NCBI RefSeq assembly: GCF_036924525.1
Contig: NZ_JAZHRU010000001.1
Span: forward strand, 3,067,001 to 3,131,000
From: Bradyrhizobium sp. AZCC 1719
Lineage (GTDB): Bacteria; Pseudomonadota; Alphaproteobacteria; Rhizobiales; Xanthobacteraceae
Direction of reading: 5' to 3'
Length of the DNA: 64,000 nt
The notes under the pieces are model-generated. The model searched no databases. It was given only the letters and a program-made list of their open reading frames with translations, and was not told the origin of the DNA. Positions 7,731-15,151 of the stretch are shown in pieces (the stretch's first letter is position 1; each line of letters begins with the position of its first letter). Made by a program: the position numbers and the translations under genes.

Positions 7731-8987
7731 ATGGCGCAATTGTCCGACGATTGCTTTGCCTTCGGCGGTCCGATGATGTCGGTCGATGAGGCCGTCGGCC
7801 TTATTGCCACGCGTGTGACGCCGGTCGTGGATATCGAGACGGTTACGCTTGCCCGCGCCGATGGCCGCATTCTGGCGCACGAGATCCTGGCGCCGCTGCC
7901 GCTGCCGCCCTTCACCAATTCCGCCGTCGACGGCTATGCGGTTGGGAGCCGCGACCTGCCGCAGCAGGAAGAGCAAACGTTTCCGGTCACCGGCCGCGTT
8001 CAGGCGGGCAGTTCGGCATCTGCGCCTCTCAAGCCGGGGCAGGCAATGCGCATCTTCACCGGTGCGCCGATGCCCGAAGGCGCAGATACCGTGTTTATGC
8101 AGGAAGACGTGCGCGTCGAGGGCGACAAGGTGGTGCTTCCCGCAGGCCTCAAGCCGGGCGCCAATGTACGCCCCGCGGGCGAAGACATTGCTTCAGGTTT
8201 TGCGGCGCTGCAGGGCGGCCAGCGGCTGCGGCCGCAGGACGTTGCGCTCGCCGCAGCCTTTGGCCTGACACAACTCGATGTCACAAGGCGCATTCGCGTC
8301 GCGGTGTTTTCCACCGGCAACGAACTGGCCTCGCCGGGCGAAGCGCGCGCCGCGGTGCAATTGTTCGATTCAAACCGTTTCATGCTGATGGCAATGTTGT
8401 CGCGGCTCGGCTGCGAGGTCAGCGATCTCGGCATTATCAGGGATGATCGCGCCTCGCTGGCCCGCGCGCTGCAGGACGTCGCCGGCAGCCATGATTTGAT
8501 GCTCACGACGGGCGGCGTTTCGACCGGCGAGGAGGACCATGTCAAGGCAAGCGTCGAAAGTGTCGGCAGGCTTGTGTTGTGGCGGATGGCAATCAAGCCG
8601 GGACGCCCCGTCGCGATGGGCATCATCGGCGGCACGCCCTTCATCGGATTGCCGGGCAATCCGGTGGCGAGTTTTGTCACTTTCGTTCACGTGGTGCGGC
8701 CGACCATTCTGGCGCTGTCCGGTGCCCGGCCGGAGCCGCTTCGGCCGATGCCGGTTCGCGCCGCCTTCAGCTACAAGAAGAAGATTTCGCGCCGCGAATA
8801 TGTCCGCGTCAGCTTGCGCAAGGGTGCCGATGGCGCGCTCGAAGCGGTGAAATTTCCGCGCGAAGGCGCGGGACTGCTGTCGTCGCTGGCGGACACCGAT
8901 GGCCTGGTCGAACTCGGCGAGGACGTCACGCAGGTGTCGCCCGGCCAGACAGTCGGGTTCCTGTCTTATGCAAGCCTGATCAACTGA
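7731..8987 (+). CDS. moeA: Molybdopterin molybdotransferase MoeA
   Basis: Inserts molybdate into adenylyl-molybdopterin. The 418-aa length is normal for MoeA. Landmarks are NSAVDGYA (63-70), IFTGAPMPEGAD, RPAGEDI, STGNEL, TTGGVSTGEEDHVK, AIKPGRPVAMG and GLPGNPVAS, all matching canonical MoeA better than the two paralogues at 166 and 1280. It is the most likely housekeeping enzyme. It sits between mobB (8 nt) and the tusA-like gene, whose frame opens at the TGATG overlapping its stop. Confidence 0.95.
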   Translation: MAQLSDDCFAFGGPMMSVDEAVGLIATRVTPVVDIETVTLARADGRILAHEILAPLPLPPFTNSAVDGYAVGSRDLPQQEEQTFPVTGRVQAGSSASAPLKPGQAMRIFTGAPMPEGADTVFMQEDVRVEGDKVVLPAGLKPGANVRPAGEDIASGFAALQGGQRLRPQDVALAAAFGLTQLDVTRRIRVAVFSTGNELASPGEARAAVQLFDSNRFMLMAMLSRLGCEVSDLGIIRDDRASLARALQDVAGSHDLMLTTGGVSTGEEDHVKASVESVGRLVLWRMAIKPGRPVAMGIIGGTPFIGLPGNPVASFVTFVHVVRPTILALSGARPEPLRPMPVRAAFSYKKKISRREYVRVSLRKGADGALEAVKFPREGAGLLSSLADTDGLVELGEDVTQVSPGQTVGFLSYASLIN

Positions 8988-9028
8988 TGTCCGTTGACGA
9001 TGCAGGCCCCCTTCGCCATGGTCGGCCC

Positions 9029-9265
9029 ATGACGACGACAAAACTCGATCTCGCTGGCCTGAAATGCCCGTTGCCGGCGTTGAAGACACGCAAGGCGCTG
9101 AAGACGCTGCCGCCCGGCGACAGGCTGGAAGTGCTCTGCACCGATCCGCTGTCAGTGATTGACATTCCGAACCTCATTCGCGAGACCGGCGACAAGGTCG
9201 AAATCACCGAGCGCAGTCCAAGCCGCATCGTGTTTCTGATAGAAAAAGCAAATGGGACGATATAA
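9029..9265 (+). CDS. TusA/SirA-family sulfur carrier protein
   Basis: A 78-aa TusA-fold protein with the LKCPLPALKTR motif; Cys13 is the persulfide-carrying residue. TusA-type proteins pass sulfur to tRNA thiolation and to molybdenum-cofactor enzymes. The position after mobB-moeA suggests sulfur supply for the cofactor, perhaps through FdhD (inference). An in-frame ATG at 8987 overlaps the moeA stop (TGATG) and would add 14 residues. The family normally starts close to the conserved LDLxGLxCP strand, so 9029 is preferred, but 8987 is possible by translational coupling. Confidence 0.88.
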   Translation: MTTTKLDLAGLKCPLPALKTRKALKTLPPGDRLEVLCTDPLSVIDIPNLIRETGDKVEITERSPSRIVFLIEKANGTI

Positions 9266-9373
9266 AAGCTGAATGCTTGGGCGATCCCGCGGGTAAGCCC
9301 TCGCGCGTTAATTAGACGAGTTCACGACAGCGTCCGATTGCCGGGTGCGACAATCGGTCCTACAAATCCCGGC

Positions 9374-10807
9374 ATGAACTTCCCGACATCGAAGGCGAGC
9401 GCGGCGATATCCCCTGCAACGGTCAATGAACCGGCGGCCAAACCAGGCAAGCCGGCCGGCGGTCCCGAGTTCAGCGCGCTGGCGCAGGCCTCGATCCTGA
9501 TCGTCGATGACGAGCCCGGCATGCGCAATTTTCTCGTGCGCACGCTGGGGCCGCATTGCAAGCACGTGGAAGAGGCCGCCGACACCGACGAGGCCTCGCG
9601 CAAGCTCGACAAGAGCCGGTTCGATGTCGTCATTCTCGACAACATCATGCCCGGCAAGAACGGCGTCGACTGGCTGGCGGAGCAGCGGGCCGTCGGCTTC
9701 TTCGCCGACGCCATCCTGATTACAGCCTATGCCGATCTCGATACGGCGATCCAGGCGCTGCGCGCCGGCGCGGTCGACTTCGTGCTGAAACCGTTCCGCT
9801 CGAACCAGATCCTCAATGCGGTTGCACGCTGCCTCGACCGGGTCCGGCTGCAGCGCGAGAACTACGTTTTGCGTTATGCGCTGCGCGCTTCATCCGATCG
9901 CACCTTCCTGCGCGACAATCTGATCGGGGAGTCGCCGGCGGCGCGCAGCGTGCGGGAAACCATTGCCCGCGTCGCGCGCCTGCCGACCTCGATCCTGCTC
10001 ACCGGCGAATCCGGTACCGGCAAGGAAGTCGCGGCGCGCTCGATTCACTCCCTCTCCGATCGCGCCGACAAGCCTTTTGTGCCGGTGAACTGCGCCGCCA
10101 TTCCGCCCGAGATGATCGAGGCCGAGCTGTTCGGGCACATCAAGGGTGCCTTTACGGGTGCGGATAGCGGCCGCGAGGGCCTGTTCCTCTATGCGCATGG
10201 CGGCACGTTGTTCCTCGATGAAATCGGCGAACTGCCATTGCCGATGCAGAGCAAACTGCTGCGCGTTCTGGAGGATCGCCGCGTCCGTCCCGTCGGCTCC
10301 GAGCGTGAGGTGCCGGTCGATCTTCGTTTCATCTTTGCCACCAATGCCGATCTCCAAAAGCAAGTGGAGAAGGGCCGCTTTCGCGCCGATCTCTATTACC
10401 GCCTGAATGTCATGCAGATTCATCTGCCGCTGCTCAAGGACCGCGGCGACGACGTGCAGGAACTCGCCAACCTCTTCATGAACAAGCTCTCGATCCAGCT
10501 CGGCATGCCGCCGGTTCCGATCGACAGCGCGGTGCGGGCAGCGCTCGCGAGTTACGACTGGCCCGGCAATGTGCGCGAGCTGCGCAATTTGATCGAGCGC
10601 ACCTTGATCCTCGGCGCGTTCCCGGACGATTTCGCAGGCCCACGGAACGACGGGCAGGTCGCCACCGCCGACAGTCTCGCGGACCTGGAGCGCCGGCACA
10701 TTCTTTCGGTGCTGAAGGAAACCGGCGGCAACCGCGAGGAAGCGGCGCGGCGGCTCGGCATCTCGCGCAAGACCATCGATCGCAAACTCGCGTTATGGAA
10801 TGGCTGA
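9374..10807 (+). CDS. Sigma-54-dependent response regulator (NtrC family)
   Basis: A 477-aa activator with three domains. The receiver (about 40-160) has acceptor Asp89 and Lys139. The AAA+ sigma-54 interaction domain has Walker A GESGTGKE (211-218), GAFTGA (258-263) and Walker B LDEIGEL (281-287). The Fis-type HTH at the C-terminus has EEAARRLGISRKTIDRK. The start is ATG 9374; a TTG at 9338 is in frame but lacks support. It overlaps the histidine kinase gene by 8 bp. Two identical dyads and a perfect sigma-54 promoter lie just after the kinase, in front of an oxalate/formate-type transporter, which is therefore its probable target. Confidence 0.95.
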   Translation: MNFPTSKASAAISPATVNEPAAKPGKPAGGPEFSALAQASILIVDDEPGMRNFLVRTLGPHCKHVEEAADTDEASRKLDKSRFDVVILDNIMPGKNGVDWLAEQRAVGFFADAILITAYADLDTAIQALRAGAVDFVLKPFRSNQILNAVARCLDRVRLQRENYVLRYALRASSDRTFLRDNLIGESPAARSVRETIARVARLPTSILLTGESGTGKEVAARSIHSLSDRADKPFVPVNCAAIPPEMIEAELFGHIKGAFTGADSGREGLFLYAHGGTLFLDEIGELPLPMQSKLLRVLEDRRVRPVGSEREVPVDLRFIFATNADLQKQVEKGRFRADLYYRLNVMQIHLPLLKDRGDDVQELANLFMNKLSIQLGMPPVPIDSAVRAALASYDWPGNVRELRNLIERTLILGAFPDDFAGPRNDGQVATADSLADLERRHILSVLKETGGNREEAARRLGISRKTIDRKLALWNG

Positions 10808-12824
10808 CCGGGCACGCCGCATCGAGGGGCCGGTGCGCGGGGCATCCGTTCGCTTCCGGCTGCTCGCGATTGCGCTGCTGCCGATGCTGGTCATCCTGCC
10901 GCTTCTGCTTGGGGTCGCCATCTATCGCTGGAATGCGCGGTTCGACGCTACGCTGATCTCCAAGGTGAACGGCGACCTCACGATCGCCCACCAATATCTG
11001 GCCCGCATTCTGGAAAAGACCGGCGTTCAGATCCGCGGCCTGAGCCTTTCGTTCCGCTTCCGGGAGGTCGAAGAGCGGGAAACGATCTCCGCGGTGGCGA
11101 GCTTGCTCGAACAGTCCCGCAAGGAGATGGGTCTCGACTTCCTCTACTTGATGGATGCCGGTGGAAAAATCATCGCCTCGTCGCCCGCGCTTGAGGGAGC
11201 GCCGAGGGCTGATTGGCCGATCATCGCGTCGGCATTATCGGGCGAATCGCCGTCGACGGGCATCGATATCTTCACCAACGACGAACTTGCAGCGATTTCG
11301 CCTGTTCTTGCCCAGCGCGCGCGTCTCGACCTGGTGCCGACACCAAACGCGGTGCCAACCGATCGCAGCACGGAAACACATGGCATGGTGGTGCATGCGG
11401 CCAGCCGCGCAACGGCTCCCGGAGGCGGGCCAGCCGCGCTCGTTGGCGGGATTCTGCTCAACCAGAATCTGGAATTCATCGACACGATCAACGACCTCGT
11501 CTATCGGGCGGCAAGCCTGCCCGAGGGCAGCCAGGGAACGGCGACGCTGTTTCTCGACGACGTGCGTATCTCGACCAATGTCCGCCTGTTCGAGGGACGG
11601 CGTGCGCTGGGAACGCGGGTGTCGGCGGCGGTGCGCTCTGCGGTGATGGGAGAGGGGCGAACCTGGCTGGACAGCGCCTTCGTCGTCAACGACTGGTACA
11701 TCTCGGCCTACGAGCCGCTCGTCGACACCTACGGCAAGCGCGTCGGCATGCTTTATGTCGGATTTCTGCAGAAGCCGTTCAACGACGCAAAGCTTGAGAC
11801 GATTCTGATCATTGCGATCGCGTTCATCGCGATCACGGCGGCAAGCGTGCCGATCTTCCTGCGCTGGGCGCAGTCGATCTTCATGCCGCTCGAACGCGTC
11901 ACGGCGACCATCGGCGAAGTGGAAAGCGGCAATCTCTCGGCCCGCACCAAATTGCCGGCGTCGGGCGACGAGATCGGCCGGGTGGCTGTTCACCTCGATA
12001 CCTTGCTGGACCAGATCCAGGAGCGCGACCGTCAGTTGCGCGAGTGGAACGAGGAGTTGAATGCGCGGGTACGCGAGCGAACCCGCGATCTCGAACTCGC
12101 CAATCTGAAGCTGGAGGCAACCACCAAGCAGCTCATCATGTCCGAGAAGCTCGCCGCGATCGGCGAGATCACCGCGGGCGTGGCTCACGAGATCAACAAC
12201 CCGATCGCGGTGATGCAGGGCAATCTCGACGTCATCCGCAGCGTGATCGGCGCCGACACTGAAAAAGCCAAGGTCGAGTTTCGGCTGGTCGACGAACAGA
12301 TCCATCGCATCAGCCAGATCGTCACCAAGCTCTTGCAGTTTGCGCGACCGGAAGAATATGCCGGCTATGTCGAGCGTCATGCGCCCGGAAGTGTTGTGGC
12401 GGACTGCCTGCCGCTGGTGCAGCATCTCCTGAACAAGACCGAAATCAGGGTTGCGCGGGAAGATCGGGCGAGCCGCCTGGTCTTGATGAACCGCACCGAG
12501 CTGCAGCAGGTCGTGATCAACCTCATCGTCAACGCGATCCACGCCATGCCGGACGGCGGCACATTGACGCTGCGCTCGTTCGACGCCGATCGCGACGGCA
12601 ACCCGGGCATTTCAATCGAGGTGGCCGACACCGGCATCGGCATGAGCGCTGACGTCCTGGACAAGGTTTTCGATCCCTTCTTCACCACGAAACGCAGGGA
12701 CGGGACCGGCCTTGGCCTTTCCATCAGTCAGACGCTGGTGAAGCGGCAGCGTGGCCAGATCACGGTGGAAAGCCAGATCGGCTCCGGGAGTACATTCCGG
12801 GTGTGGCTGCCGGAAGCGAGCTGA
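10800..12824 (+). CDS. Membrane sensor histidine kinase (Cache-HAMP-HisKA-HATPase)
   Basis: A 674-aa kinase. TM1 is at about 17-43, followed by a roughly 290-residue periplasmic sensor of the Cache type (DFLYLMDAGGKIIASSP; YVGFLQKPF at its end), TM2 near 330-350, HAMP, a coiled coil (LREWNEELNARVRERTRDL), and the H-box VAHEINNP with phospho-acceptor His463. The HATPase domain has NLIVNAIHAMPDGG, DTGIGM and GTGLGLSIS. It overlaps the response regulator by 8 bp, so they form a pair. The ligand is not evident; small carboxylates such as oxalate or formate are inferred from the adjacent genes. Confidence 0.94.
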   Translation: MADRARRIEGPVRGASVRFRLLAIALLPMLVILPLLLGVAIYRWNARFDATLISKVNGDLTIAHQYLARILEKTGVQIRGLSLSFRFREVEERETISAVASLLEQSRKEMGLDFLYLMDAGGKIIASSPALEGAPRADWPIIASALSGESPSTGIDIFTNDELAAISPVLAQRARLDLVPTPNAVPTDRSTETHGMVVHAASRATAPGGGPAALVGGILLNQNLEFIDTINDLVYRAASLPEGSQGTATLFLDDVRISTNVRLFEGRRALGTRVSAAVRSAVMGEGRTWLDSAFVVNDWYISAYEPLVDTYGKRVGMLYVGFLQKPFNDAKLETILIIAIAFIAITAASVPIFLRWAQSIFMPLERVTATIGEVESGNLSARTKLPASGDEIGRVAVHLDTLLDQIQERDRQLREWNEELNARVRERTRDLELANLKLEATTKQLIMSEKLAAIGEITAGVAHEINNPIAVMQGNLDVIRSVIGADTEKAKVEFRLVDEQIHRISQIVTKLLQFARPEEYAGYVERHAPGSVVADCLPLVQHLLNKTEIRVAREDRASRLVLMNRTELQQVVINLIVNAIHAMPDGGTLTLRSFDADRDGNPGISIEVADTGIGMSADVLDKVFDPFFTTKRRDGTGLGLSISQTLVKRQRGQITVESQIGSGSTFRVWLPEAS

Positions 12825-12826
12825 CC

Positions 12827-12863
12827 GGACATTTTGTCCAGCGGCTATCCGGACATTTTGTCC
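12827..12863. promoter_or_regulatory. Tandem enhancer dyads GGACATTTTGTCC (x2)
   Basis: Two identical 13-bp dyads (GGACA-TTT-TGTCC) at 12827-12839 and 12851-12863 are spaced 24 bp centre to centre, a little over two helical turns. The first begins 3 bp after the kinase stop codon. They lie about 50-100 bp upstream of a sigma-54 promoter, the usual position of an NtrC-type activator binding site. The neighbouring response regulator is the likely binder. Confidence 0.8.
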
Positions 12864-12915
12864 GATATGTCGGCGAGCATTTGGTTAAGTGATTGATTTT
12901 CTGCATCGCGCGATT

Positions 12916-12930
12916 TGGCACGCGGATTGC
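12916..12930 (+). promoter_or_regulatory. Sigma-54 promoter, full consensus
   Basis: TGGCACGCGGATTGC matches TGGCACG-N4-TTGC at every conserved position, with -24 GG at 12917-12918 and -12 GC at 12929-12930. Transcription would begin near 12941 and read into the OFA transporter gene. Paired upstream dyads and an adjacent sigma-54 activator gene support it strongly. Confidence 0.88.
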
Positions 12931-12941
12931 TGACTTCTCAC

Positions 12942-13190
12942 TCAAGAACTGAAGTGGGGAGGGGCGCGATGATCGGATATTCGGTCGCAAGCTGGGCGAC
13001 TGCGCGCGCTTGCCGTCTTATGACGTGCCCATGCCGCACCTCAAAACGATTTTGCCTCGCCATAAACTCCGAGCTGTCGCGCGGACATCGCACGTCCGCG
13101 CAGACGGTCGGCGCTGCGTGGCCCCCCATCCAATACCCCAACCTCTCAACAATCGTGCCCGGTAAGGCCGCGAACCTGGAGAATATGCCT
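12942..13190 (+). promoter_or_regulatory. Long 5' leader of the transporter mRNA with hairpin
   Basis: About 250 nt separate the predicted sigma-54 transcription start from the chosen start codon. It contains a perfect 8-bp hairpin (GCGCGGAC at 13079-13086, GTCCGCGC at 13094-13101, 7-nt loop). An in-frame ATG at 12969 is preceded by GGGGAGGGG, a strong ribosome-binding site. Third-position GC in the leader is mixed, unlike real genes here, so it is probably untranslated or a regulatory extension. Confidence 0.45.
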
Positions 13191-14843
13191 ATGACGACAG
13201 CCGATGCCACGCTCGCACCATCGGGTGCGCTCGGGATTCTCGACAAGGAGCGAACGATTGCGACCGCCGGCTTCAATCGCTGGCTGGTGCCGCCGGCCGC
13301 GCTCTGCATTCATCTGTGCATCGGCATGGCATACGGCTTCAGCGTGTTCTGGCTGCCACTGTCGCGCGCGATCGGCGTGACCGCGCCGAAAGCCTGCCCG
13401 GACATGACGCTGGTGCAGGAATTGTTCACCACCACCTGCGACTGGAAAGTCGCCAGCATGGGCTGGATGTACACGCTGTTCTTCGTGTTGCTCGGCGTCT
13501 CCGCCGCGATCTGGGGCGGCTGGCTGGAGCGTGTCGGACCGCGCAAGGCGGGCTTTGTGTCGGCGTTGTGCTGGTGCGGTGGTCTCGTGCTCGGCGCGAT
13601 CGGTATCATCACCCATCAATTGTGGCTGTTGTGGCTAGGAAGCGGCGTCATCGGCGGCATCGGACTTGGCCTCGGCTACATCTCGCCGGTGTCGACGCTG
13701 GTGAAATGGTTTCCGGACCGCCGCGGCATGGCAACCGGGATGGCCATCATGGGCTTTGGCGGCGGCGCCATGATCGGCGCGCCGCTGGCGAACCTGTTGA
13801 TGAACTATTTCAAGTCGCCGACCTCGGTCGGCGCCTGGGAAACCTTCATCGCGATGGGCGCCATCTACTTCGTGTTCATGATGATCGGCGCCTTCCGCTA
13901 TCGCATTCCGCCGGCGGGCTGGCGCCCGGAGGGCTGGACGCCGCCGGCGAAGGCCAATGCGATGATCTCGCAGAACCACGTCCACCTGAAGGACGCGCAC
14001 AAGACGCCGCAGTTCTGGCTGATCTGGTGGGTGCTCTGCCTCAACGTGTCCGCGGGCATCGGCGTGATCGGCATGGCTTCGCCGATGCTGCAGGAAATCT
14101 TCGCCGGCAAGCTGATCGGATTGCCCGATGTCGGCTTCAACCAGCTTGACGCCGCGCAGAAGGCGACCATTGCGGGGATTGCGGCCGGCTTCGCCGGGCT
14201 GCTCTCGTTGTTCAACATCGGCGGCCGGTTCTTCTGGGCCTCGCTGTCGGACAAGATGGGCCGCAAGAACACCTATTATACGTTCTTCATCCTGGGCATC
14301 GTGCTCTATGCGCTGGCGCCGACATTTGCGGCGATGGGCTCAAAACTTCTGTTCGTGCTTGGCTTCGGCATCATCCTGTCGATGTATGGCGGCGGCTTCG
14401 CCACCGTGCCGGCTTATCTCGCCGATATGTTCGGCACGCAGTTCGTCGGTGCCATCCATGGCCGTCTGCTGACGGCGTGGTCGACCGCCGGCATCATCGG
14501 TCCCGTGGTGGTGAACTACATCCGCGAGTTCCAGCTTGCCGCCGGTGTGCCGCGCGACCAGCTCTACAACACGACGATGTACATCCTGTGCGCGATGCTG
14601 ATCGCGGGCCTGATCTGCAATTACCTGATCAAGCCGGTCGACGCGAAGTGGCACATGAGCGACGCCGAGGTCGCCAAGCTGCAGGCGGCGACAGCGAGCG
14701 CGGGCAGCTCGGGGCCGTCAGGATCCTACGGCATCGGGTTCGGTGGGCTCGACGCCAAGGCTGCGCTGTTCTGGGCCTTCGTCGGAATCCCGCTCGCCTG
14801 GGGCGTCTGGAAGACGCTGGAAAGCGCCGTCAAGATCCTCTGA
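13191..14843 (+). CDS. OFA-family MFS transporter (oxalate/formate antiporter-like)
   Basis: A 550-aa, roughly 12-TM major facilitator of the oxalate:formate antiporter family. Visible features are FNRWLVPPAALCIHLCIGMAYGFS in TM1 (19 to 42), WGGWLERVGPRKAG in the 2-3 loop, LGYISPVSTLVKWFPDRRGMATG and a repeat NIGGRFFWASLSDKMGRKN in the 8-9 loop. A large hydrophilic loop around HLKDAHKTPQFWLIW joins the halves. ATG 13191 has GGAG 9 nt upstream; ATG 13185 is also possible. It is driven by the sigma-54 promoter at 12916 and lies directly upstream of formate dehydrogenase. Likely role: import of oxalate, formate or a related carboxylate; the substrate is inferred. Confidence 0.88.
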   Translation: MTTADATLAPSGALGILDKERTIATAGFNRWLVPPAALCIHLCIGMAYGFSVFWLPLSRAIGVTAPKACPDMTLVQELFTTTCDWKVASMGWMYTLFFVLLGVSAAIWGGWLERVGPRKAGFVSALCWCGGLVLGAIGIITHQLWLLWLGSGVIGGIGLGLGYISPVSTLVKWFPDRRGMATGMAIMGFGGGAMIGAPLANLLMNYFKSPTSVGAWETFIAMGAIYFVFMMIGAFRYRIPPAGWRPEGWTPPAKANAMISQNHVHLKDAHKTPQFWLIWWVLCLNVSAGIGVIGMASPMLQEIFAGKLIGLPDVGFNQLDAAQKATIAGIAAGFAGLLSLFNIGGRFFWASLSDKMGRKNTYYTFFILGIVLYALAPTFAAMGSKLLFVLGFGIILSMYGGGFATVPAYLADMFGTQFVGAIHGRLLTAWSTAGIIGPVVVNYIREFQLAAGVPRDQLYNTTMYILCAMLIAGLICNYLIKPVDAKWHMSDAEVAKLQAATASAGSSGPSGSYGIGFGGLDAKAALFWAFVGIPLAWGVWKTLESAVKIL

Positions 14844-14851
14844 CTGTTCTG

Positions 14852-14884
14852 GCCGTCGCGGGCGAGCGTTCCGCGACGGCATTT
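14852..14884 (+). terminator. Terminator-like hairpin after the MFS gene
   Basis: GCCGTCGCGG and CCGCGACGGC form a perfect 10-bp stem with a 9-nt loop, followed by ATTT. The T-tract is short, so efficiency is uncertain. It separates the transporter from the formate dehydrogenase genes. The remainder of 14885-15151 holds a possible sigma-54 promoter (15090) and no gene I can support. Confidence 0.6.
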
Positions 14885-15089
14885 CAACGCGATGTCGAAT
14901 TCAAATCGAGTAATCGGAAATCCAGATCAATGCGCATTCGCAATCGCAGCATGAGACGGCTTTATTGATCTCTGGACTAAATTCGCGTGTTCTCATCCCG
15001 TGATCAGGCAAAGCGAACGTGATTGCTCCGGGCGCGGAGAGGATCGAAAGCTCGCGGCCTGAGTTGCCCTAAATATCTGATAAATCTCT

Positions 15090-15104
15090 TGGCATCTGGC
15101 ATGC
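15090..15104 (+). promoter_or_regulatory. Possible sigma-54 promoter of the formate dehydrogenase operon
   Basis: TGGCATCTGGCATGC has -24 GG and -12 GC at exact sigma-54 spacing, but the -12 element is ATGC rather than TTGC and the seventh base is C instead of G. It ends 47 nt upstream of the beta-subunit start. No copy of the GGACATTTTGTCC dyad is seen nearby, so the call is tentative. Confidence 0.35.
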
Positions 15105-15151
15105 CACTGACTAGAGTTGGCCGGCAGACTGGCAGGGAACGAGACGTTTCG

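Noticed and set aside
12915..12968. A TTG start for the MFS transporter at 12915
   Set aside because: It lies inside the sigma-54 promoter, upstream of the predicted transcription start.
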